A DNA stretch of 24,461 bases from Lachnospiraceae bacterium (GCA_004558185.1 SFDP01000037.1:1-24461), one strand, 5' to 3'; numbered from the stretch's first letter, positions 7,202 to 14,633 are shown. Numbers and translations: made by a program. Notes: generated by a model not told the origin, from the sequence alone.

Positions 7202-9562
7202 TTTTTCCTCCTTTTCAATACTTTCTTCCCTTTTCGTTACCTTGTTTTTTTCTTTTCCCGTTTCTCTAATGGAGAGCAGATTTAATCTCAAGGCATTGGT
7301 CACCACCAGGAAGCTGGAAATACTCATTGCAAAGGCTCCAAACATGGGATTCATCTGCCATCCCGTCAGGGGAATCCACAGACCTGCTGCCAGGGGAATT
7401 CCAATGATATTATAGGCAAAGGCCCAAAACAGATTTTCCTTGATATTTCTTCTGGTGGCTCTGCTTAATTGAATCGCCCCCGGGACATCCAGGATTTTGC
7501 TTTTCATTAATACCACATCTGCAGCATCCAGGGCAATATCGCTTCCTGCTCCGATGGCTATCCCCATATCTGCCTTCGTAAGCGCAAGGGCATCGTTAAT
7601 TCCATCTCCTACCATAGCCACCCTTCCCCGGGCTTGCAGCCGGGAAATCACCTCTGCCTTCCCTGCGGGTAATACCCCTGCCACAACCTCATCTACTCCG
7701 GCCTGGGCACCGATAGCCTTCGCCGTATGCTCATTATCTCCGGTCAGCATGACCACCTCTATTCCCATTTGCTGAAGCTGTCTGACTGCTTCCCTACTAT
7801 CCTCCTTCAAAGGATCTGCTACTGCTATTATACCCAGCAGACTACTGTCCTTTGCAAAAAACAGCGGTGTTTTTCCCTGCCTTGCTAATTTTTCTGCCTG
7901 TTCCTTCTGCTCTTTATCCAGCTCCACCTTTGTTTCGATAAATTTAAGACTTCCGCCTGAAATCAGGCTTTCACCTCTTTTTCCCAAAAGTCCGTTACCC
8001 GGCAGGGCTTCAAAGCTATGAACTTCTTCAATGGGCTCTTTTCCTCTGCCATAATCCAAAATTGCTTTAGCCAGAGGATGCTCACTTTTTGCCTCCAGGC
8101 TGAGGGCTGTACCAAGCAATTCCTTTTCATCCACTCCCTGTACCGGTAAAATATCCGTTACCTTTGGTTCCCCCAGGGTTAATGTACCGGTTTTGTCCAA
8201 AGCCACAATTTGGGTTTTTCCTACTTCCTCCAAAGCTGCTGCAGTTTTAAACAGTATTCCGTTTCTGGCTCCTACACCATTTCCTACCATAATGGCTACC
8301 GGGGTGGCCAGACCCAGGGCACAGGGACAGCTAATGACCAGTACGGATATCCCCCTGGCTAAAGCAAAGCCAAAGCTCTCTCCTACAAAAAGCCAGATTC
8401 CTATAGTAATCAGAGCAATCAGAATGACGATAGGAACAAAAACTCCTGATACTCGATCCGCAATTTTGGCAATAGGGGCCTTTGTGGCAGCCACATCACT
8501 CATCAGCCCGATAATCTGAGATAGTGTTGTATCCTCGCCTACTCTGGTTGCCTCACAGCGGATAAAGCCGGATTGATTCAGCGTAGCTGAATAAACCGGA
8601 CTTCCCGGCTCCTTATCTACAGGAATACTTTCACCGGTGAGGGCTGCCTCATTAACTGCACTGTGTCCCTCCAGAACTTTTCCGTCTACAGGAATACTCT
8701 CCCCCGGTCGAACCACAAAAATATCACCTAAGCTTACCTGTTCCACAGGGATTTCCTGCTCCTGCCAGTGTGCAAAGCTATCCTCTGCAGACTCCCAAGC
8801 CTTAACATTATCTTTGGGCCTTACCAGGATCACTGCTGTTTTGGGAGCCAACTTCATTAACCCTTTTAAGGCGTCTGTGGTCTTTCCCTTGGCCCTGGCC
8901 TCTAACATTTTTCCTACCGTAATCAGAGTAAGAATCATGGCTGCGGATTCAAAATAAAGCTCATGAAGATAATGGGCTGCATGCTCCAAATGCCCCTGAA
9001 CCAGAGCCTCACTCATGGCAAATAATGCATACAGGCTATAGCCATAGGCTGCTCCTGCTCCCAAAGCTACCAGAGTATCCATGTTAGGTGCCTTGTGCAA
9101 TAGCCCTCGAAAGCCACTGATAAAAAATTTCTGGTTAATAACCATAATCACTGTAGTCAAACCAAGCTGTACAAGTCCTATAGCCATAGGATTGGTCAAA
9201 AGCCTGTCCGGCAGGGGCCAGCTCCACATCAGTGCTCCCATGGAAATATACATTAATACCACAAGAAAGCCAATAGAACTCCATAATCTTTTCTTTAACC
9301 GGGGAGTTTCCCTATCCTCCAGCGCTTCCTGAGATGAAGAAGTATCTGCTTTCTCCTTCTCCCGGGTGGGCAGTGCCACTCCATAGCCCGCCGCCTTAAC
9401 TGCCTGGATAATCCTGTCTTCGTCAGCATTCCCCTCTATACTCATGGTGTTGGTCAGAAGGCTGACTGAGCAGGAGGTAACTCCCTCCAGTGCCCCCACT
9501 GCCTTCTCCACTCGGGCGCTGCAGGCCGCACAGCTCATTCCCGTTACTTCATATTTTCTCAT
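6992..9562 (-). CDS. copA: Copper-exporting P1B-type ATPase with C-terminal CopZ-like domain
   Basis: A Cu(I) efflux ATPase of 856 residues in the cytoplasmic membrane. Order: an N-terminal heavy-metal-associated domain with GMSCAACSARVEKAV; membrane helices; the actuator domain with TGES (about 309); the transmembrane copper motif CPC (412-414); the phosphorylation site DKTGT (Asp456); the hinge GDGIND; and, after the last helices and a charged linker of about 25 residues, a second heavy-metal domain with GMMCGHC. The C-terminal position of that domain is unusual; normally such domains are N-terminal and CopZ is a separate gene. The actuator also carries an insertion of about 20 residues before the PVEQVSLGD strand. 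Start: the ATG at 9560-9562 has GGAGGT 5 nt upstream; an in-frame ATG four codons earlier overlaps that site and lacks its own. The gene lies 103 nt after csoR and is expected to be derepressed by Cu(I). Confidence 0.93.
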   Translation of the reverse strand: MRKYEVTGMSCAACSARVEKAVGALEGVTSCSVSLLTNTMSIEGNADEDRIIQAVKAAGYGVALPTREKEKADTSSSQEALEDRETPRLKKRLWSSIGFLVVLMYISMGALMWSWPLPDRLLTNPMAIGLVQLGLTTVIMVINQKFFISGFRGLLHKAPNMDTLVALGAGAAYGYSLYALFAMSEALVQGHLEHAAHYLHELYFESAAMILTLITVGKMLEARAKGKTTDALKGLMKLAPKTAVILVRPKDNVKAWESAEDSFAHWQEQEIPVEQVSLGDIFVVRPGESIPVDGKVLEGHSAVNEAALTGESIPVDKEPGSPVYSATLNQSGFIRCEATRVGEDTTLSQIIGLMSDVAATKAPIAKIADRVSGVFVPIVILIALITIGIWLFVGESFGFALARGISVLVISCPCALGLATPVAIMVGNGVGARNGILFKTAAALEEVGKTQIVALDKTGTLTLGEPKVTDILPVQGVDEKELLGTALSLEAKSEHPLAKAILDYGRGKEPIEEVHSFEALPGNGLLGKRGESLISGGSLKFIETKVELDKEQKEQAEKLARQGKTPLFFAKDSSLLGIIAVADPLKEDSREAVRQLQQMGIEVVMLTGDNEHTAKAIGAQAGVDEVVAGVLPAGKAEVISRLQARGRVAMVGDGINDALALTKADMGIAIGAGSDIALDAADVVLMKSKILDVPGAIQLSRATRRNIKENLFWAFAYNIIGIPLAAGLWIPLTGWQMNPMFGAFAMSISSFLVVTNALRLNLLSIRETGKEKNKVTKREESIEKEEKMEKILKIEGMMCGHCEAAVKKALEALPQVSEARVSHEEGTAVVTLQEEVSDTILKETVEARDYQVVSIA

Positions 9563-9665
9563 TCCTACCTCCATATTTAAGCATTAACGTAGCTATTCAG
9601 CACCCTCATAGCTACGACCATTTTAGAATCATGTTACCGCATGAAAAAGAAATATACTCTTTTCT

Positions 9666-9971
9666 TTACTTCATCAGCTTTCCCAGAAGACTTACCAGCT
9701 CCTCAATCGTTTCCTCTTTTCCTGCCTGTATGTCCTCTTTTACACAGTCCCGGATATGATTTCCCAAGAGCAGCTTGCTGAATCCATCCAGTGCCGCTTT
9801 GGCTGCCGATACCTGAATCAAAATATCCGGACAGTAGGCATTTTCCTCCACCATTCTTTTAATCCCCCGAATCTGCCCTTCCACTCTGTTAAGCCGATGT
9901 ATCAACTCCTTATATTCTTTTTCATTCCTTAGCTTATATCTGCAACATTGAGTTTCCTTAATCTCTTCCAT
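9666..9971 (-). CDS. csoR: Copper-sensing transcriptional repressor CsoR
   Basis: A 101-residue all-helical repressor of the CsoR/RcnR family. The Cu(I)-binding triad is present: Cys47 in AYCPDIL, and His72 and Cys76 in GNHIRDCV, spaced as in copper-type CsoR. The N-terminal stretch IHRLNRVEGQIRGIKRMVEE is the family hallmark. The start chosen is ATG 9969-9971, preceded by GGAGG with a 6-nt gap; an ATG eight codons upstream lacks a site. Cu(I) binding should release it from DNA and switch on csoR-copA and the MATE gene downstream. The operator at 10071-10091 lies in its own promoter. The extra pair Cys9-Cys10 near the N-terminus is not part of the known triad. Confidence 0.92.
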   Translation of the reverse strand: MEEIKETQCCRYKLRNEKEYKELIHRLNRVEGQIRGIKRMVEENAYCPDILIQVSAAKAALDGFSKLLLGNHIRDCVKEDIQAGKEETIEELVSLLGKLMK

Positions 9972-10067
9972 GCCTGACCTCCATTCATATGGCAAATTCT
10001 ATTTGCACTGCTGCCTAAATCCATTAACCCTTCCTCTTTAATCCATATTTCTTCAATTCATGCTCAC

Positions 10068-10096
10068 ATTATATACCCCCTGTGGGTATATTTCAA
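10068..10096 (-). promoter_or_regulatory. csoR-copA promoter with CsoR operator in the spacer
   Basis: On the minus strand, TTGAAA (10091-10096) and TATAAT (10068-10073) are 17 nt apart. The perfect inverted repeat ATATACCC (10071-10078) / GGGTATAT (10084-10091), with a 5-nt centre, fills the spacer and touches both boxes. A GC-rich core flanked by TATA sequence matches known CsoR operators. Bound CsoR would block polymerase directly. Confidence 0.85.
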
Positions 10097-10102
10097 GTGT
10101 CT

Positions 10103-10131
10103 TTGGCACTAAATTTTGTCGAATGCATAAA
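10103..10131 (+). promoter_or_regulatory. Candidate promoter of the SOD-like gene
   Basis: TTGGCA (10103-10108) and CATAAA (10126-10131) are 17 nt apart on the plus strand. The -35 box begins 12 nt beyond the CsoR operator, so the repressor could also affect this divergent promoter, though it would bind upstream of the polymerase rather than on it. Confidence 0.4.
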
Positions 10132-10165
10132 TTAAACCATAAAATAAGAATAAAGGAGAAATGTT

Positions 10166-10867
10166 ATGCCTCCCTATCAGCTTACCCCCAGGGTATTCTT
10201 TGTAGAAGCTCTTGCCAACGATAGACCCAAGGCTATGGCCTGGGTAGTAGACAATCGAAATAATCCGAAAACCAGTGGTCTGGTAAAATTTTATCAGCCC
10301 TCTAACGGTGGTGTTCTTGTAGAAGCGGAGGTCTTTGGACTGCCGGAGCCCCGCCCCGGCATTACCTCAGGCTTTTTTGCCCTGCATATTCACAATGCAG
10401 AAAACTGCAGCAATATCATGACCTCTACCAGTAATAACTCCATGCCTTCCACTGGAAATAATATGATGCCTTCTACCGGTAGTAATATGATGCCCTCTAC
10501 CGGAAATAATATGATGCCTTCTACCGGCAGTAATATGATGCCCTCTACCGGAAATAATATGATGCCCTCTGCCGGCAGTAATATGATGCCGCCTACCAGC
10601 AGCACTCCCTCCTCCCCGGGTAATAACAACATGATAGGGCATTTCAATCCGGGAGGAATGTCCCATCCCTTCCATGCAGGGGATCTTCCACCCCTTTTGT
10701 CCAATCAGGGCTATGCCTGGACTGCCTTTTTTGACCGCCGCTTTACCATAGAGGAAATTATCGGCAAAAGCGTTGTCATTCATGCCCATGCCGATGACTT
10801 TACCACCCAACCCTCGGGTAATTCCGGTAATCCTATTGCCTGTGGAGAAATTCGCAGAACCTATTAA
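10166..10867 (+). CDS. Cu/Zn superoxide-dismutase-like protein with Met-rich repeat insertion
   Basis: A 233-residue protein with a Cu/Zn SOD fold. Candidate ligands are all present: His74 and His76 (ALHIHNA), His159 (GHFNPGG), His167, His170 and Asp173 (SHPFHAGDLP), His206 (VVIHAHADD). Cys81 and Cys226 match the structural disulfide pair. Between Cys81 and His159, where normal SODs have only a few residues, lies an insertion of about 70 residues built from the 8-residue repeat [N/S]NMMPSTG (98-145) and a diverged copy before it. Paired methionines resemble Cu(I)-binding methionine motifs. The position three before Cys226, where the active-site guiding Arg143 sits in bovine SOD, is Pro. No signal peptide or membrane anchor is seen, so it would be cytoplasmic unless exported otherwise. 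AAGGAG lies 7 nt before the ATG. Divergent from csoR, it is probably copper related: a dismutase, or a copper store or carrier. Confidence 0.82.
   Translation: MPPYQLTPRVFFVEALANDRPKAMAWVVDNRNNPKTSGLVKFYQPSNGGVLVEAEVFGLPEPRPGITSGFFALHIHNAENCSNIMTSTSNNSMPSTGNNMMPSTGSNMMPSTGNNMMPSTGSNMMPSTGNNMMPSAGSNMMPPTSSTPSSPGNNNMIGHFNPGGMSHPFHAGDLPPLLSNQGYAWTAFFDRRFTIEEIIGKSVVIHAHADDFTTQPSGNSGNPIACGEIRRTY
10457..10600 (+). repeat. Tandem 24-bp repeat encoding Met-rich octapeptides
   Basis: Six in-frame 24-bp units encode [N/S]NMMPSTG, with N and S alternating so that the true period is 48 bp; a diverged unit precedes at 10433-10456. The last two units have drifted (SAG, PPTS). Alternation of near-identical copies points to growth by slippage or unequal recombination of a 48-bp unit, and copy number may vary between strains. 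Confidence 0.9.
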
Positions 10868-10901
10868 ATCCGCAGCAGGAGGAAATTTTTTTCTTAAATG
10901 T

Positions 10902-10955
10902 ACAGGGCGGGAATCCGATAATCAGATTCCCGCCCTGTGTCATCTATTTTATTTT
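10902..10955 (+). terminator. Strong terminator after the SOD-like gene
   Basis: A perfect 14-bp stem, ACAGGGCGGGAATC (10902-10915) with its complement (10925-10938), encloses a 9-nt loop and is followed by a T-rich tract (CTATTTTATTTT). It also separates the gene from the convergent membrane-protein genes. Confidence 0.9.
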
Positions 10956-11212
10956 ATCTCCTGCCATTTACTATACCAATAAGCTATCTCGTAAAGGCAA
11001 AAGAGCAGAACTGGAGGAATAAAGAAAGCAAGAAGCGCTGAAAGCCAGACACCAACGTGCCATAGATCCACCCATGCATATATCCCAAATAGTAGAAAAA
11101 ATAAGGGAATAATTCCTCCTATCCAGTATGATCTTCTTTTCTTACCCAGGTATAATTCGACAAAACAGGCAATAAAGGTGAGCAGCAGCCAGACTTTAAT
11201 GATTATCCCCAT
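10949..11212 (-). CDS. Small three-helix membrane protein (paralogue B)
   Basis: An 87-residue hydrophobic protein with three predicted membrane helices (about 4-20, 30-50 and 54-76) and a short polar C-terminus. The start chosen, ATG 11210-11212, has GGAGG 7 nt upstream and overlaps the end of the preceding gene by 17 nt. It aligns with that gene's product: both share a YLxKxR motif after the first helix, a conserved proline in the next helices and a C-terminal LYxIxxxYxKW-like pattern. I recognise no named family. Tandem small membrane proteins after an Agr-like two-component system would fit immunity or sensing accessory proteins, but this is a guess from context. Confidence 0.7.
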   Translation of the reverse strand: MGIIIKVWLLLTFIACFVELYLGKKRRSYWIGGIIPLFFLLFGIYAWVDLWHVGVWLSALLAFFIPPVLLFCLYEIAYWYSKWQEIK

Positions 11213-11498
11213 ATTTAGTCCTCCATTTCCAATAAAAGAATACAATATAGTACAACAAAAATAACCATATTCCAGGAAAAAAGAATGTTGCCGCTGAATA
11301 ATAATCGGTTCGTAATTGATTTTCTCCTGTAATTATGCAATTTCTTATATAGGGAGCAGCAAATATCCAGTAGATTACCGGAAGAAATAATCCCATATAC
11401 CATGGCCTATGTTTGGCTAAATAAACCTGTACACCCGAGAATACAATAGTGGATAAGGTCACAGCCAATAAATCTTTATAGAATTCGAAGTTTATCAC
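11196..11498 (-). CDS. Small three-helix membrane protein (paralogue A)
   Basis: A 100-residue membrane protein with three predicted helices (about 8-26, 33-50 and 70-90). The start is GTG (11496-11498), with GAGGTG about 4 nt upstream. Its C-terminal region YYIVFFYWKWRTK matches YEIAYWYSKWQ of the next gene, and VYLAKHRPWY matches LYLGKKRRSY, so the two are tandem duplicates. Overlapping ends show translational coupling. Function is unknown. A decayed reading frame lies immediately upstream and the GHKL kinase before that; all are on the same strand and may be one transcript. Confidence 0.7.
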   Translation of the reverse strand: MINFEFYKDLLAVTLSTIVFSGVQVYLAKHRPWYMGLFLPVIYWIFAAPYIRNCIITGENQLRTDYYSAATFFFPGIWLFLLYYIVFFYWKWRTKYGDNH

Positions 11499-11513
11499 TT
11501 TACACCTCTTCTG

Positions 11514-11815
11514 CTAATAAAATTCATATCTTAACTGGACATAATGATATCTAAATGCTCCTGAAGATGGGCCTGCCATATCATCAGGCAAACCCGTAAT
11601 GATAGGAGTTAATTGCCTATATCCATTTACAAATGTATAAGTTTTGTAGCATATTTTATCATTATAGACTTCCAAACACCATCGGAATCCCCTCCTCGCA
11701 TTAAGCTCATGATTTACCTGTAAATATACTTATCCAAAGAAAGAATACCATTTTTTATGGCTATATTTTCTTTTATGTCATAATTACGGGATTTGCCGTC
11801 AAAATTCCCCCAGAT
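11514..11815 (-). pseudogene. Decayed reading frame with one-base frameshift, family unknown
   Basis: This fills the 300-base space between the kinase and the small membrane proteins. Two overlapping minus-strand frames join into one plausible product. The first (11815-11714) contains FDGKSRNYDIKENIAIKNG and ILSLDKYIYR, then meets TAA. The second continues in another frame (about 11732 to the TAG at 11514-11516) with VNHELNARRGFRWCLEVYND, KICYKTYTFVNGYRQL and LPDDMAGPSSGAFRYHYVQL. Adding one base near 11717-11720 joins them to about 100 residues rich in Tyr and beta-strand-like. No start codon is found: the N-terminus seems lost at the kinase gene end. A short ATG frame at the AGGAGGGG site inside it stops after six codons. 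No family is recognised; a secreted beta-rich protein is possible. Confidence 0.45.
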
Positions 11816-12923
11816 TCATCAGAATCGTTAAAATAAAAAATCCATTTTCGGTCTTTATCAGACATTCTCCCTCATATTGATTAACAATCTTTTCTATAGA
11901 ATTTAATCCAAATCCATGTGAAAACTTTTCTTCTTTAGTAGATAAATAATTACCTGCTTTATCCCGTTTTAGTTCATGCTCATACGGGTTCTTTATTCTC
12001 ATCACCAACGAGCCTTTTTTTACTCCTATGGAAATTTCTATGACTTTTTCTCTTATCCTACATCCTTTTGTAGCATCAATGGCATTATCAATGGCATTTC
12101 CCATCACGACACCCAGGTCACAGTCTTCTATTGGTAATACCTCGGGAATGAATAAATTTAACTGAAAATCAACAAGATACTCTTTGGCAATAGCATACTT
12201 AAAATTAATTATTGCATCCACTGTACTATTTCCCGAGTCGGAAATGGCATCTGGGGTTTTACTCGCTGTAATAATCTGATTAAATTTTTTTACAATAGCC
12301 TCCTTATCATCGCTCTCCAGGGCATTTTTTAAAATGATGATTTTATTAATGAGATTATGTTTCTCTTCATGAAATTCTTCCATCATCTTTTTTTGTGCCA
12401 TCAGACTTTGCGAAATCATTTCAACTTGTTGGACATAAGCCGTTCTCTCCTTTTCGGATATAAGAGTTTTATTTATTTTTACATATAATTCATAAATTCC
12501 TATATTAAATAATAAAAGTATACAAATTGTCGCAACGGAGAAAATTGAATATTCTTTAGAATAGAATTCATTTATTGTTATACAGACACTTCCAAAAGGA
12601 ATGAAAAACAGAAGGAAACAATATGTGTCCGGTATTGCAGCCGCCTTCCGTCTGCTCCAAAAAAAGCTCAGTAAATATACGCAGGCAACCAACAGCAGCT
12701 TTGATATGACTATTCCAATAACAGCAAAACTTTCAGTCTTAGTTGAGACTGTGCCAAGCGAAACATAGCTCTCAATTAAAGCCCCTATAGCATAAATAAT
12801 CAAAAGTGTAAAAAAAGCAGGCCTTCTTTTTTCAAAAAACCCTTCCCAAAATCTATGTACCAGCCATACTGTTAAAATAGTTATAGTTACACTTAAAATA
12901 AGTTGTCCTATATCTGTAGACAT
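11799..12923 (-). CDS. GHKL-type sensor histidine kinase (AgrC-like)
   Basis: A 374-residue quorum-type sensor kinase (HPK10 class). About six membrane helices fill residues 5-150, as in AgrC; a linker helix follows, then the H box EFHEEKHNLIN with the probable phospho-acceptor His189, the N box GVVMGNAIDNAIDATKG (271-287) and the G box SHGFGLNSIEKI (335-346). The D and F boxes are weak or absent, as usual for GHKL kinases. ATG at 12921-12923 has AGGAG about 9 nt upstream, and the gene overlaps the end of the response regulator by 16 nt, so the pair is coupled. The window has no AgrB or AgrD nearby; the signal is therefore unknown and may be a foreign peptide or the product of the decayed frame just downstream. 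Confidence 0.88.
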   Translation of the reverse strand: MSTDIGQLILSVTITILTVWLVHRFWEGFFEKRRPAFFTLLIIYAIGALIESYVSLGTVSTKTESFAVIGIVISKLLLVACVYLLSFFWSRRKAAAIPDTYCFLLFFIPFGSVCITINEFYSKEYSIFSVATICILLLFNIGIYELYVKINKTLISEKERTAYVQQVEMISQSLMAQKKMMEEFHEEKHNLINKIIILKNALESDDKEAIVKKFNQIITASKTPDAISDSGNSTVDAIINFKYAIAKEYLVDFQLNLFIPEVLPIEDCDLGVVMGNAIDNAIDATKGCRIREKVIEISIGVKKGSLVMRIKNPYEHELKRDKAGNYLSTKEEKFSHGFGLNSIEKIVNQYEGECLIKTENGFFILTILMNLGEF

Positions 12924-13657
12924 CCTATTTCTCCTCCCAATAAGTCACTGTACTCTTTAGCAAACTTTTTTTGTCTGTCTTCGCTAATTATGAGCTTTTC
13001 CCCATTAACCAAAAATACTTCTGCCTTGGTTCTTGCTCGAATTAATAAAAAATTAACCAGATATGACTGATGTATCCTCAGAAAGGGTATTTTACCCTTG
13101 GCTATTTTTGTTTCTACCTCTGATAACTTGCCATAGAACTCATCTACTCTGCCGTTTAAATGGTATACATTTATTTTCCTGCCCCTGCTTTCAAAATACA
13201 AAATATCCTTACATGGAATTTTATATTCTTCGTTTTTATAATTAAAAGTAAAATAAAATACTTTATTACACACCCTTTGGTATGCTCCCAGAAAAGTTTT
13301 TCTAAATTCTTCTTTATCTATTGGCTTTTTAATAAATGCAAATACATCCAGGCAAAACAGTTCCAGAGCGTATCTGTCATGTGCAGAAACATAAATAAAA
13401 ATAACATTTTGATCCATTTTTCGAATAGCTTTTGCTGATTCTATCCCATTAACCTTTTCCATTTCAATATCCAGGAAAATCATATCATATTTTATTCCCA
13501 TCATTACTTCTTTTCCCAAGGTTTCTCCAGAACAAAATACATCAATATCAGCCCGTATGTTTTGTTTTTTACATATGTCTAAAAGCATATTTTCAATATC
13601 ATTTATCATCGCATTTTCATCGTCACATACTGCTATATTTAACATCTTAATCCCCAT
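12908..13657 (-). CDS. LytTR-family response regulator (AgrA-like)
   Basis: A 249-residue regulator. The receiver domain (about 5-125) has the acidic pair Asp12-Asp13 in VCDDE, the phosphorylation site Asp63 in IFLDIEM and the conserved lysine in FIKKPI (110-111). The LytTR DNA-binding domain (about 138-240) has IPCKDILYFESRGRKINVY and FLRIHQSYLVNF. LytTR regulators bind direct repeats about 21-22 bp apart upstream of target promoters. GGAG lies 5 nt before the chosen ATG; a second in-frame ATG four codons later is possible. It forms a coupled pair with the kinase downstream. Targets may include the small membrane proteins. The AraC-type gene ends 21 nt upstream on the same strand, so some read-through is likely. 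Confidence 0.9.
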   Translation of the reverse strand: MGIKMLNIAVCDDENAMINDIENMLLDICKKQNIRADIDVFCSGETLGKEVMMGIKYDMIFLDIEMEKVNGIESAKAIRKMDQNVIFIYVSAHDRYALELFCLDVFAFIKKPIDKEEFRKTFLGAYQRVCNKVFYFTFNYKNEEYKIPCKDILYFESRGRKINVYHLNGRVDEFYGKLSEVETKIAKGKIPFLRIHQSYLVNFLLIRARTKAEVFLVNGEKLIISEDRQKKFAKEYSDLLGGEIGCLQI

Positions 13658-13678
13658 TCATTCTCCAAAATAATTTCC

Positions 13679-14548
13679 CTAATTCATCCATTTCCTGCGG
13701 TATTCCGAAGCACTGATTCCCTCTGCTTTAATAAACTGCTTATTAAAATAGCTGGCATCATAAAACCCGCTTTCCCTGGCCACCTCCTCCAGACTATATT
13801 CGGAAAAACGAAGCAGCTTTTTTGCATAGGTAATTCTCTTGCCAATCACATATCGATTGGGGCTGCTGCCATAGTATTGCTTAAACTGCCGGGAAAGGTG
13901 GTATTTACTGAGAAAAAACCGGGCAGATAACTCCTCCAGAGAAAATTTTTCCAGGTAATGCTCATCCAGGTAAGCCTTAATTTCCCTTTGCTTTTGCTGC
14001 CCCTGATTTTCCCCTTCCTTTTTCTTAGTTACTTCTAAAAGAAGCAGGGACAGAAGCTCAACGATTAACCGGGAAGATTCTATTTCTGCCCATAGGTCTG
14101 AGGCTTCATTAACCAAAAATAATTCCTCCAGCCTATTCTTCACTTCTGTAAAACAGTCGGGAAAAAAGGCCGGTTCACTGTACATGGAAAAAGCCTCATA
14201 ATATTCCTTGGAGGCAGAACCATAGAAATGTACCCAGCGAAGCTCCCAAGGGTCTGTGGCACTGGTCTGATGATAATAGGAATACATACAATCGATGAAA
14301 AAGCAGGAGCCGGCTTTTAGAAAATACTCCCGGTTGTCAATCACCAGGGTACCGCTGCCGGAAAGCACCAAAACCAGCAGATAAGAGGACAGATTTTTTC
14401 TGCTGGCACGATGGCTTTTTTTCAATTTTAAATATCCTGTTTCCTGAATATAATAAAGAGCCTTTCGGGCAAAATCACTGGGTGTCTGAATAATTCTTCG
14501 TGAGCTTTCGTAATAGGCATCAGGCAAACGATCAAAAGAAGACTGCAT
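13679..14548 (-). CDS. AraC-family transcriptional regulator with cupin sensor domain
   Basis: A 289-residue regulator. The N-terminal part (about 45-140) has a cupin-like ligand-binding fold, with LVLVLSGSGTLVIDNREYFL followed by AGSCFFIDC; the C-terminal part (about 190-289) has the two helix-turn-helix motifs of AraC/XylS proteins (FSLEELSARFFLSKYHLSRQ and YSLEEVARESGFYDASYFNK). GGAGG lies 4 nt before the ATG. It is divergent from the GDP-fucose operon across a 174-bp spacer and is therefore the best candidate for its regulator; direct AAGCAAT repeats 21 bp apart in that spacer are possible binding sites. The ligand is probably a sugar or glycoside, judging only from the family and context. 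It could instead control the two-component genes downstream. Confidence 0.88.
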   Translation of the reverse strand: MQSSFDRLPDAYYESSRRIIQTPSDFARKALYYIQETGYLKLKKSHRASRKNLSSYLLVLVLSGSGTLVIDNREYFLKAGSCFFIDCMYSYYHQTSATDPWELRWVHFYGSASKEYYEAFSMYSEPAFFPDCFTEVKNRLEELFLVNEASDLWAEIESSRLIVELLSLLLLEVTKKKEGENQGQQKQREIKAYLDEHYLEKFSLEELSARFFLSKYHLSRQFKQYYGSSPNRYVIGKRITYAKKLLRFSEYSLEEVARESGFYDASYFNKQFIKAEGISASEYRRKWMN

Positions 14549-14605
14549 AGAACCTCCAAGGTGGGAAATCCTGTAACTATAGAAAATCCATCAAAAATAT
14601 AACTA

Positions 14606-14633
14606 AAGCAATATAATACCTGTTTTAAGCAAT
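14606..14633 (+). promoter_or_regulatory. Candidate AraC-type operator (direct repeats)
   Basis: AAGCAAT occurs at 14606-14612 and 14627-14633, exactly 21 bp apart, on the same face of the helix; AAGCAA recurs at 14676. Direct half-sites two helical turns apart are typical of AraC-family regulators. They lie just upstream of the manC promoter. Confidence 0.35.

Noticed and set aside
7497..9332. Several long open frames antisense to copA
   Set aside because: They are shadows of the strongly biased copA codons, lack ribosome binding sites and have low-complexity content.
10457..10600. CRISPR-like array
   Set aside because: The repeats are contiguous without spacers and lie in frame in a coding region.
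10367..10810. Antisense frames across the methionine-rich repeat
   Set aside because: Their repetitive products (for example ITAGRGHHI units) simply mirror the 24-bp repeat on the other strand; no ribosome binding site.
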